Positions 1-5,072 of a stretch of 5,072 nucleotides of DNA are shown in pieces. Origin of the DNA: Desulfobacteraceae bacterium UBA5852 (lineage in GTDB: Bacteria; Desulfobacterota; Desulfobacteria; Desulfobacterales; UBA5852); contig DJGG01000078.1 in the NCBI GenBank assembly GCA_002432195.1, positions 8,021-13,092 of the forward strand. Direction: 5' to 3'. The notes beneath the pieces are model-generated. The model saw nothing but the letters and a program-made list of their open reading frames with translations. It ran no database searches and had not been told where the DNA came from. The stretch's first letter is position 1, and every line of letters begins with the position of its first letter. The position numbers and the translations under genes are program-made.

Positions 1-190
1 CCCCGCCGATATCGATGACGTCGGCACCTTCGGCGGCCAGCCGCAATCCCTGGCGCACCGCCGCCTCCGTGGCATGGAACCGGCCGCCGTCGGAAAAGGA
101 GTCCGGGGTCACGTTCAGGACCCCCATGATCAGGGTGCGCGGGCCCAGAGCGAGCCGCCGCCCCTGCCAGAGCATCTCGTAATTTTTCAT
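1..190 (-). CDS. folP: Dihydropteroate synthase, N-terminal part (runs off the left edge)
   Basis: This is the first 63 codons of dihydropteroate synthase, the cytoplasmic folate-pathway enzyme that joins 6-hydroxymethyl-7,8-dihydropterin pyrophosphate to p-aminobenzoate; it is the sulfonamide target. The translation shows the family's first signature, IMGVLNVTPDSFSDGG, at residues 21-36, with its conserved Asn at 26. The start of the second, GADVIDIGG, lies at 55-63 just before the window ends. The chosen start is the ATG at 190. An in-frame ATG at 196 (two residues longer) is equally possible, because neither has a recognisable Shine-Dalgarno. The gene begins about 40 bases after the ftsH stop on the same strand, so it is probably the next operon gene and may rely on translation coupled to ftsH. 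The identity is secure; the rest of the protein cannot be seen. Confidence 0.95.
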   Translation of the reverse strand, partial: MKNYEMLWQGRRLALGPRTLIMGVLNVTPDSFSDGGRFHATEAAVRQGLRLAAEGADVIDIGG

Positions 191-233
191 GGGCATGTGC
201 GGTGTATGGTCGTTGGACCGGTTGTCGGAGGTC

Positions 234-2156
234 TCAGTCGGAGGTGGCGCCGTCGCCCGGTTCTGCGGGAGCGGCCTTCTCCTCAGCCGGTGTGCGGGGT
301 TCCGGAGAGATCCCGGCAGCCTGAGGCTCGGGTGCATCACCCCGGGAATGTTTGGAAGGGAAGTCGAATCCCGGCCGCAGGGAGAGGACCAACTCGTCGA
401 GCTCGTCCCCCATGACGGTCTCCTTTTCCAGCAAGACCGCGGAGAGCCGGTGGAGAACGTCCAGATTCTCCTGCAGCACACCCCGGGCACGCTGGTAGGC
501 GTTCTGGATCAGCTTGGTGATTTCGGCGTCGATGCGGCGGGCGGTCTCTTCGGAATAGTCACGGTGCTGGGCGATCTCGCGGCCCAGAAACACCTGCTCC
601 TCCCCCTTGGCGTACGACAAGGGGCCCAGGTCGCTCATCCCCCAGCTGCGCACCATGCGCTGGGCCAGCTCGGTGGCCTGCTTGATGTCGTTGGAAGCCC
701 CGGTGCTGATGCGGTTGAAAACCAACTCCTCGGCGACCCGGCCGCCGAACGCCACCGCGAGCTCGCTCTCCAATTGGTCCTTGTACTTGAAATCCCGCTC
801 CTCCGGCAGAAACCAGGTGATGCCGGCCGCCCGGCCGCGGGGTATGATGGTGACCTTGTTGACCGCGTCGGTGTGAGGCAGGAAGCGCGCCACCAGGGCA
901 TGGCCGCCTTCGTGGTAGGCGGTGGTCTTCTTGTCCTCCTCGGTGATGACCTTGGACTTGCGCTCCAGGCCCATGTAGACCTTGTCCTTGGCATCCTCGA
1001 AGTCGTACATGTCCACTTTTTCCTTGCCGCGCTTGGCCGCCAGCAAAGCCGCCTCGTTGACCAGGTTCTCCAGGTCGGCCCCCGAGAACCCGGGAGTGCC
1101 CTTGGCCAGCCGAATTACCGCGACGTCCTTGTCCACGGGCGTCTTCTTCATGTGCACGCGCAGAATCTTCTCGCGACCCTTGATGTCGGGAAGCGAGACC
1201 ACCACCTGCCGGTCGAAGCGGCCCGGGCGCAGCAATGCCGGGTCGAGTACATCCGGCCGGTTGGTGGCCGATATCAGGATGACCCCCTCGTTGGATTCGA
1301 ATCCGTCCATCTCCACCAGCAGCTGGTTGAGGGTCTGCTCGCGCTCGTCGTGTCCGCCCCCCAATCCCGCGCCGCGATGCCGGCCCACGGCGTCGATTTC
1401 ATCGATGAAGATGATGCAGGGCGCGTTTTTCTTGCCCTGGACGAAAAGGTCGCGCACCCGGGAAGCCCCGACCCCCACGAACATCTCCACGAAGTCCGAG
1501 CCGCTGATGGAGAAGAAGGGCACTCCGGCCTCCCCGGCGATGGCCCGTGCCAGAAGGGTCTTGCCCGTGCCGGGGGGGCCCATGAGCAGCACGCCTTTGG
1601 GAATCCGCCCACCCAGGCGCGTGAACTTGCGCGGATCGCGCAGGAACTCGACAATTTCCTCGAGCTCGTCCTTGGCTTCATCGATACCGGCGACATCCTC
1701 GAAGGTGACCTTGGCCGACTGATCCGACATGAGACGAGCCCGGCTCTTGCCGAAGGACATGGCCTTGCCGCCACCGGCCTGCATCTGCCGCATGAAGAAA
1801 ATCCACACCCCGATCAGCACCAGCATGGGAAACCACGACACCAGAATGGACATGTACCAGGGGGATTCCGCCGGCGGCTTGGCGGATATGGCCACCTTGT
1901 TGCGCCGCAGCATGGCGATCAGGTCCGGGTCCTGGGGGGTGAAGACCTTGAAGCGCTCCGCCTTGGCATCGGTCACCAGCAATTCCTGCCCCTGGATCAC
2001 CACCTGGGAAACCTGCTGGTTCTCCACCATGGTCAGAAAATCGGAGTAGCTGACGGGGGATTCCACCAAATGCTGCTCGCTGAAGATCTGGTAGAGCATG
2101 ACCATCATGAGAGTGATGACGATCCAAAGCGACAGGTTCTTGTAGAACGGGTTCAA
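234..2156 (-). CDS. ftsH: ATP-dependent zinc metalloprotease FtsH
   Basis: FtsH is an inner-membrane hexameric AAA+ protease that extracts and degrades misassembled membrane proteins and some soluble regulators. The 640-residue product has the usual length and is complete. A first membrane segment lies at about 8-25, a short periplasmic domain at 26-100, and a second membrane segment at about 103-122. The AAA module follows: Walker A GPPGTGKT at 193-200, pore motif FVG at 226-228, Walker B IIFIDEID at 248-255, and a second region of homology around 297-316 with candidate arginine fingers R313 and R316. The protease domain has the zinc motif HEGGH at 415-419, and D490 in GASND is the expected third ligand. 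Residues from about 601 form a Pro/Ala/Glu-rich tail, probably flexible. The start is TTG at 2156: it gives the typical MNPFYKNL N-terminus and has AGGAG at good spacing. The gene follows tilS by 41 bases. No key residue is missing. Confidence 0.99.
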   Translation of the reverse strand: MNPFYKNLSLWIVITLMMVMLYQIFSEQHLVESPVSYSDFLTMVENQQVSQVVIQGQELLVTDAKAERFKVFTPQDPDLIAMLRRNKVAISAKPPAESPWYMSILVSWFPMLVLIGVWIFFMRQMQAGGGKAMSFGKSRARLMSDQSAKVTFEDVAGIDEAKDELEEIVEFLRDPRKFTRLGGRIPKGVLLMGPPGTGKTLLARAIAGEAGVPFFSISGSDFVEMFVGVGASRVRDLFVQGKKNAPCIIFIDEIDAVGRHRGAGLGGGHDEREQTLNQLLVEMDGFESNEGVILISATNRPDVLDPALLRPGRFDRQVVVSLPDIKGREKILRVHMKKTPVDKDVAVIRLAKGTPGFSGADLENLVNEAALLAAKRGKEKVDMYDFEDAKDKVYMGLERKSKVITEEDKKTTAYHEGGHALVARFLPHTDAVNKVTIIPRGRAAGITWFLPEERDFKYKDQLESELAVAFGGRVAEELVFNRISTGASNDIKQATELAQRMVRSWGMSDLGPLSYAKGEEQVFLGREIAQHRDYSEETARRIDAEITKLIQNAYQRARGVLQENLDVLHRLSAVLLEKETVMGDELDELVLSLRPGFDFPSKHSRGDAPEPQAAGISPEPRTPAEEKAAPAEPGDGATSD

Positions 2157-2163
2157 CGGCTAT

Positions 2164-2168
2164 CTCCT
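2164..2168 (-). promoter_or_regulatory. Shine-Dalgarno of ftsH, supports a TTG start
   Basis: On the minus strand the sequence reads AAAAGGAGATAGCCG followed directly by TTG. AGGAG sits 7 bases before that codon. This spacing, together with the conserved FtsH N-terminus that begins at the same codon, fixes the unusual TTG start. The next in-frame ATG lies inside the first membrane segment. Confidence 0.85.
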
Positions 2169-2197
2169 TTTGGCGGTAAGCTCAGGAAGGGTAAGCA

Positions 2198-3637
2198 CTA
2201 AACTTCCGCGGGCAAGCTCACAACGGCCCGCAGGACCCGCCGCGTGCCCGGATCCACCTTGGCCACCTCGGATGTACGATGCCCCACGATCCAGATGATC
2301 TGATGATTGCTGATCAGCAAGGGGCACCGGCACCGCTCGGCACGGGCGACCTTGTGATCGATGAAAAATTTTTTGAGCTTCTGGCTCCCGTTGACCCCCA
2401 GGGGCAGAAAACGATCCCCGGCGCGGAAGTTACGGACTACTAAAGGAAACCTTAATTTGTCCATATCAAAAAAGGCTTCGTGCTGTCCAGCCGGCTGGCG
2501 TGCGGCGCCGCAACCGCCGGGCTGTGCCGTGAGGCTCAGCCGCACCCCCGATTCGGGGATCGCATACGGTCCTGGGCCGTCAAGGAGATAGTGGAAGGCC
2601 ACGGCCTGCGTCCCCGGGCGCTCGGCCGGGCCGCTGCCCAACCGCAGGGCACCCTCGCCGCACCGGGCCTGGAGGCCGTCCGGCAGGGCTACCCGGGCAC
2701 CGGGGGCCGCCTGGACCAGCAACGCCCTGAGGGCCTCGATATGCTGGAAGGAAATGCGCCGCAGATCGCCCTTCAATCGGCGCAGGGCCTCCCGCAGGAT
2801 CCGGCGCTGAAGAGCCTCCGGACACGCCTGCAGGGCCACGGCGTCCAATTCCAGAAGCCCGGCCTCCTCCCGCAGGCGGATGCGCGCCAATTCGGCGGCG
2901 GTCACCTCCTGCAGCCAGGCCTCCTCCCCCCGGAACAGCTCGGCCTGCCGCAGCAGGAGGTCCACCACCGCGGGCTGGTAGTCCGCCTTCAGGATCGGCA
3001 CGAGATGGTGCCGGATGCGGTTGCGAAGGAAGCGTGGGTCCCGGTTGGAGGCATCGTCGGTGTGGACCAGGCCGGCCCGCTGCAGAAACGCCCGGATCTC
3101 CCGCCGTCGCCGCTCGATGAGGGGCCGAATCAGCAACGGCCCCTCATTCACCAATGGCCGCTGAGGCGCCATGCCCGCCAGCCCCATGCCGCCGCTGCCC
3201 CGCAGCATACGCATCAACACCAGTTCCGCGTTGTCGTCGGCGTGGTGCCCCAGGGCCACACCCGTGAAGCCCTCCGCAGCCGCCAAGGCCTGGAAGAACC
3301 GCAACCGCTCCAGACGGCCGGCTTCCTCCAGTGAAAGCTTGCCCTCGCGCGCCACCCGCCGGATGTCCACCGCCTGCCGATGCACCGGCAGCCGCAGCCG
3401 CGCCCCCAGTTGGGCCACGAAGAGCGCATCGCGGCGGGCCGCCTCCCCCCGCAGGCCATGATCCAGGTGGGCGATGGCCAGCCGGAATTGAAAACGGGCG
3501 GCCAGGGCTCGCAGAATGTAGAGCAGGGCCACCGAATCCCCCCCACCCGAAACACCCACCAGGAGAGCCGGACCGGCCGCGGCCAACCCCCAGCGCTCGA
3601 TGGTTTGCCCCACGGCACGCACGCAGGGGTCTTCCAT
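2198..3637 (-). CDS. tilS: tRNA(Ile)-lysidine synthetase TilS
   Basis: TilS is the essential cytoplasmic N-type ATP pyrophosphatase that attaches lysine to C34 of the CAU-anticodon tRNA(Ile). This modification changes the tRNA's decoding from AUG to AUA and its charging from Met to Ile. The 479-residue product shows the PP-loop SGGGDS at 30-35, HLDHGLR at 57-63, GHHADDNAE at 130-138 (N where many homologues have Q), and DASNRD with RNRIR at 195-209. The C-terminal tRNA-binding domain shows RNFRAGDRF at 402-410 and KKFFIDHKV at 422-430, so this is the long form with a C-terminal domain. I chose the ATG at 3637 because it puts the PP-loop about 30 residues in, as usual. The frame stays open to an ATG at 3730, which would add 31 atypical residues and overlap the SRP RNA promoter. 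Neither start has a clear Shine-Dalgarno. The gene is probably first in the tilS-ftsH-folP operon. Confidence 0.96.
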   Translation of the reverse strand: MEDPCVRAVGQTIERWGLAAAGPALLVGVSGGGDSVALLYILRALAARFQFRLAIAHLDHGLRGEAARRDALFVAQLGARLRLPVHRQAVDIRRVAREGKLSLEEAGRLERLRFFQALAAAEGFTGVALGHHADDNAELVLMRMLRGSGGMGLAGMAPQRPLVNEGPLLIRPLIERRRREIRAFLQRAGLVHTDDASNRDPRFLRNRIRHHLVPILKADYQPAVVDLLLRQAELFRGEEAWLQEVTAAELARIRLREEAGLLELDAVALQACPEALQRRILREALRRLKGDLRRISFQHIEALRALLVQAAPGARVALPDGLQARCGEGALRLGSGPAERPGTQAVAFHYLLDGPGPYAIPESGVRLSLTAQPGGCGAARQPAGQHEAFFDMDKLRFPLVVRNFRAGDRFLPLGVNGSQKLKKFFIDHKVARAERCRCPLLISNHQIIWIVGHRTSEVAKVDPGTRRVLRAVVSLPAEV

Positions 3638-3704
3638 GGGCGGCAGCCTGCCGGGCGACGTGTCCCGTCGGGTGCCGTCCCCGGGGTGAAGGACGATTTT
3701 CCCC

Positions 3705-3733
3705 TTGAAAAACCTACCGGTATGGCTCATAGT
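3705..3733 (+). promoter_or_regulatory. Putative sigma70 promoter of the SRP RNA gene
   Basis: A -35 box TTGAAA at 3705-3710 (5 of 6 to consensus), a 17-base spacer and a -10-like CATAGT at 3728-3733 (4 of 6) predict transcription from about 3740. That is within a few bases of the first paired base of SRP RNA helix 1 at 3740-3741. The agreement with an independently predicted RNA end is the main support; the -10 itself is only moderate. Confidence 0.55.
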
Positions 3734-3734
3734 A

Positions 3735-3994
3735 CAGGCTCGTTGTGCTAGGCGGGGAGCTAGCGGTGCCCTCTTCCCGAAATCCGCTTATGCGGGGCCG
3801 AATTCCCTCCTGAGGGCTCAATCCCCGACCGATCCGGCCGCTCGGCCGGCCACCACGCAACAGGCGGTTACGAACCTCGTCAGGTCCGGAAGGAAGCAGC
3901 GATAAGTAATGCGGCCTGTGTCGTGGTTGATCCCGACCAAACAGTGGAAGGATCGGTTGGAAAGAGTTCGAGGGAGGGTGCACAACGAATCCTG
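3735..3994 (+). ncRNA. ffs: Signal recognition particle RNA, long bacterial form with Alu domain
   Basis: This RNA is the scaffold of the signal recognition particle, which binds Ffh and brings ribosomes making membrane proteins to FtsY. The S domain is unmistakable: the helix 8 apex CAGGTCCGGAAGGAAGCAG lies at 3881-3899, with the GGAA tetraloop at 3888-3891. ACCACG..ACAGGC (3852-3864) pairs with GCCTGT..CGTGGT (3914-3927). The RNA extends well beyond a 4.5S RNA. CCGACCGATCC (3825-3835) pairs with 3950-3960, and GGGCTC (3814-3819) pairs with GAGTTC (3964-3969). The 5' part carries the Alu-domain sequence GGCGGGGAGCTAGCGGTGCC at 3751-3770 and a CCGC-TTAT-GCGG hairpin at 3784-3795, as in the Bacillus scRNA. 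CGTTGTGC (3741-3748) closes helix 1 with GCACAACG (3980-3987). The outermost 3735-3738/3991-3994 pairing is less certain, so the ends are accurate to a few bases. The overall length of about 260 fits the large class. Confidence 0.95.
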
Positions 3995-4163
3995 CCTGTC
4001 GTCGTGCCCTTAAATTCCCACCGGTTTATACCAACCCCCGGGAGTCCTGGGAAGCCCTTTCCGTACCCATGCCGCGTCCGCCGGTTTCCAGCGGCCCCGA
4101 TTCATGATCCCTGGGCCCATGCGCCGGTTGTGATTTTCAGCCGTCGGAAAGGCTGCCGGTCAC
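3995..4163. other. Unassigned intergenic DNA between the SRP RNA and the grpE promoter
   Basis: I see no gene in this stretch. Reading frames crossing it also cross the SRP RNA and resemble no family. A small hairpin, CAGCC (4138-4142) with GGCTG (4151-4155), has no following T-run on the plus strand and is not a convincing terminator. CCGGGAGTCCTGG near 4040 is another weak inverted repeat. No clear intrinsic terminator for the SRP RNA is visible. Confidence 0.5.
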
Positions 4164-4191
4164 TTGACACGGTACCGTACCGTCTTATCAT
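4164..4191 (+). promoter_or_regulatory. Putative sigma70-type promoter of grpE-dnaK
   Basis: A perfect -35 box TTGACA (4164-4169), a 16-base spacer and TATCAT (4186-4191, 5 of 6) predict transcription from about 4198, giving a leader of about 120 bases before grpE. The spacer contains the perfect palindrome ACGGTACCGT (4169-4178) followed by a second ACCGT (4179-4183), which could be an operator. No CIRCE inverted repeat (the HrcA site) and no clear sigma32 -10 of the CCCCAT type is visible. The heat-shock control expected for these genes is therefore not explained by known sites here. Confidence 0.65.
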
Positions 4192-4246
4192 CAGCCGTTA
4201 TTTATCCTACAGCTTCGCCCTGCTTGCCAATCCGCTGCCATATATT

Positions 4247-4303
4247 AAGGAGGCGCTGGTTGATGGCGCCCGGGCCGAAGTGCAAGAACGGGGCCCACGG
4301 CCC
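4247..4303 (+). promoter_or_regulatory. Structured grpE leader with an extra Shine-Dalgarno (possible control element)
   Basis: AAGGAGG at 4247-4253 is a full Shine-Dalgarno lying 64 bases upstream of the grpE start codon, too far to serve it. Nine bases after it comes an ATG at 4263, which opens a 54-codon frame ending at 4427 inside grpE. GGCGC (4252-4256) pairs with GCGCC (4266-4270), placing that ATG in the hairpin loop and the last two G of the Shine-Dalgarno in the stem. GGGCC (4272-4276) can also pair with GGCCC at 4292-4296 or 4299-4303; the second copy directly abuts the grpE Shine-Dalgarno. The pairings are visible in the sequence. A role in controlling translation, for example with temperature, is inference only. 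Confidence 0.3.
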
Positions 4304-4309
4304 AGGAGA
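4304..4309 (+). promoter_or_regulatory. Shine-Dalgarno of grpE, supports a TTG start
   Basis: AGGAGA lies 8 bases before TTG at 4318. In the grpE frame no other start codon exists between the upstream stop (4261-4263) and this TTG, which makes TTG the best start. Confidence 0.75.
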
Positions 4310-4317
4310 AGATCACG

Positions 4318-4965
4318 TTGACGACGCCCAAACACCCCACCCCCGTTCCATTCGGAACCGAGGACGCCACGCCGGGTCGGGAACCGCAGGCTGCCGAGCG
4401 GTCATTCGGCGAGGCAGCCCCCGCTGACGCATCGCGTGCAGAGGCGACCCCGTCGCCAGGCGATTCTCCCGGCGAGGAGGCCGATCTCGGGCCTTCCTCC
4501 GAGGGGCAGCTGGCCGCCGCCGAACAGGCCGCCCGTGACAATTACGACCGGTTCCTGCGGACGGCCGCCGAGCTGGAGAACTTCCGGAAACGCTCGGCCC
4601 GGGAACTGAGCGAGTTGCGCAAATACGCCAACCAGGCCCTGGTCCGCGATCTGCTCCCCATCGTGGACAATCTGGAGCGCGCCATCGAGGCCGCCCGGGC
4701 CGGAAACGCCTCCGCGCACCCGCTTCTGGAAGGCGTCGACATGATCCGCCGCGACATCCTCAAGGTCTTCGAAAGCAACGGGGTCAGCCCGGTGGACGCC
4801 CTGGGGCAGCCTTTCGATCCCACCGTCCACGAGGCGGTCATGCAGGAAGCCGTTGATGGCGATGTTCCGGACAACACGGTGGTTCGGGAGTTGCAGAGAG
4901 GCTATTGCATGCATGAACGCCTGCTGCGTCCCGCCATGGTTGTTGTGGCCAAAAAAAGTGATTAG
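4318..4965 (+). CDS. grpE: Nucleotide exchange factor GrpE (Hsp70 cochaperone)
   Basis: GrpE is a cytoplasmic homodimer that releases ADP from DnaK and so resets the Hsp70 folding cycle; it is also a thermosensor in some bacteria. The 215-residue product has a Pro/Ala/Glu-rich, probably disordered N-terminus (1-62). A long helix likely to form the dimer coiled coil follows (about 64-105, containing NYDRFLRTAAELENFRKR). A helical region with DLLPIVDNLERAI comes next at 111-123. The C-terminal beta domain that contacts DnaK shows FDPTVHEAV at 166-174, followed by PDNTVVRELQRGY and a terminal RPAMVVVAK. Length and motifs are normal and nothing is missing. The start is TTG at 4318, overlapping the TGA of an upstream open frame (TTGA), although that frame is probably not a gene. 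dnaK follows after 79 bases on the same strand, so the two are likely cotranscribed from the promoter at 4164. hrcA is not next to it. Confidence 0.98.
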   Translation: MTTPKHPTPVPFGTEDATPGREPQAAERSFGEAAPADASRAEATPSPGDSPGEEADLGPSSEGQLAAAEQAARDNYDRFLRTAAELENFRKRSARELSELRKYANQALVRDLLPIVDNLERAIEAARAGNASAHPLLEGVDMIRRDILKVFESNGVSPVDALGQPFDPTVHEAVMQEAVDGDVPDNTVVRELQRGYCMHERLLRPAMVVVAKKSD

Positions 4966-5028
4966 CATGCCGCGGACTGTTCGCGTGCGCCGATAAGGCA
5001 CCCCTGAGATATAAAGTCAGCCATTGGT

Positions 5029-5035
5029 AAGGAGG
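5029..5035 (+). promoter_or_regulatory. Shine-Dalgarno of dnaK
   Basis: AAGGAGG is a full consensus site and lies 9 bases before the ATG at 5045, implying strong translation as expected for DnaK. In the 79-base grpE-dnaK gap I see no convincing second promoter or terminator; TATAAA near 5010 lacks a partner -35 box. Confidence 0.85.
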
Positions 5036-5044
5036 ATCACGGAA

Positions 5045-5072
5045 ATGGGTAAAATCATCGGAATAGACCTTG
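5045..5072 (+). CDS. dnaK: Chaperone DnaK (Hsp70), first codons only (runs off the right edge)
   Basis: Only nine complete codons are visible, encoding MGKIIGIDL. This is the start of the Hsp70 ATPase domain, whose first phosphate-binding strand normally continues as GIDLGTTNS. A consensus Shine-Dalgarno and the position directly after grpE make the identification strong despite the short length. DnaK is the ATP-driven chaperone whose ADP release is catalysed by the neighbouring GrpE. Confidence 0.93.

Noticed and set aside
189..2201. Long plus-strand open frame (670 codons) opposite ftsH
   Set aside because: It is the antisense shadow of a complete ftsH gene in GC-rich DNA. Its translation resembles no family and is rich in His, Leu and Gly, as such shadows are.
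2480..3334. Plus-strand open frame of 284 codons opposite tilS
   Set aside because: It lies antisense to the well-supported tilS gene and shows no recognisable motif.
3852..3927. Short 4.5S-type SRP RNA only
   Set aside because: Strong additional pairing at 3825-3835/3950-3960 and 3741-3748/3980-3987, plus the Alu sequence, shows the RNA is the long form.
3714..3983. Minus-strand open frame across the SRP RNA
   Set aside because: It is antisense to the structured RNA, and the RNA pairing explains the sequence conservation.
4138..4155. CAGCC...GGCTG hairpin as a terminator for the SRP RNA
   Set aside because: The stem is only 5 bp, no T-run follows on the plus strand, and it is more than 140 bases beyond the RNA end.
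3923..4321. Plus-strand open frame ending at the grpE start, considered as an hrcA-like upstream gene
   Set aside because: It begins inside the conserved SRP RNA and its translation has no HrcA or other motif. The sigma70 promoter for grpE lies in its middle.
4402..5001. Minus-strand open frame of 199 codons opposite grpE
   Set aside because: It is antisense to grpE, which carries all the family motifs, and has no recognisable domain.
4991..5015. Internal promoter for dnaK in the grpE-dnaK gap
   Set aside because: TATAAA near 5010 has no acceptable -35 box at the right distance, and the gap is short enough for cotranscription.

Overview
The window is an ordinary GC-rich bacterial housekeeping region. 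The best guess for its origin is a deltaproteobacterial (Desulfobacterota-type) genome. This rests on the gene order tilS-ftsH-folP on one strand, on the FtsH N-terminus (MNPFYKNLSLW), and on a grpE-dnaK pair. The assignment is an inference from family knowledge; no search was run.

Layout. The left three quarters is a leftward operon on the minus strand, read from right to left. tilS (tRNA(Ile)-lysidine synthetase) spans 3637-2198, ftsH (membrane AAA+ zinc protease) spans 2156-234, and folP (dihydropteroate synthase) starts near 190 and runs off the left edge. The two intergenic gaps are each about 40 bases. On the plus strand, back to back with tilS, lies a gene for the signal recognition particle RNA at about 3735-3994. 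It is the long bacterial form that carries an Alu domain, not the short 4.5S form of E. coli. About 170 bases of unassigned DNA follow. Then comes a sigma70-type promoter (4164-4191), a leader of about 120 bases, grpE (4318-4965) and the first codons of dnaK (from 5045).

Function. The genes share a protein-quality theme: membrane targeting (SRP RNA), membrane proteolysis (FtsH), Hsp70 chaperoning (GrpE and DnaK) and decoding fidelity (TilS). FolP belongs to folate synthesis and is probably here only through operon conservation. Two genes, ftsH and grpE, start with TTG behind good Shine-Dalgarno sequences, so start calling needs care. No CIRCE element is visible before grpE, and no mobile element, CRISPR array or tRNA is visible anywhere.

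I found no undescribed biological system. The points most worth a second look are the Alu-bearing SRP RNA in a proteobacterial-looking context, the structured grpE leader that contains a second consensus Shine-Dalgarno and a small overlapping reading frame, and a symmetric sequence inside the grpE promoter spacer.
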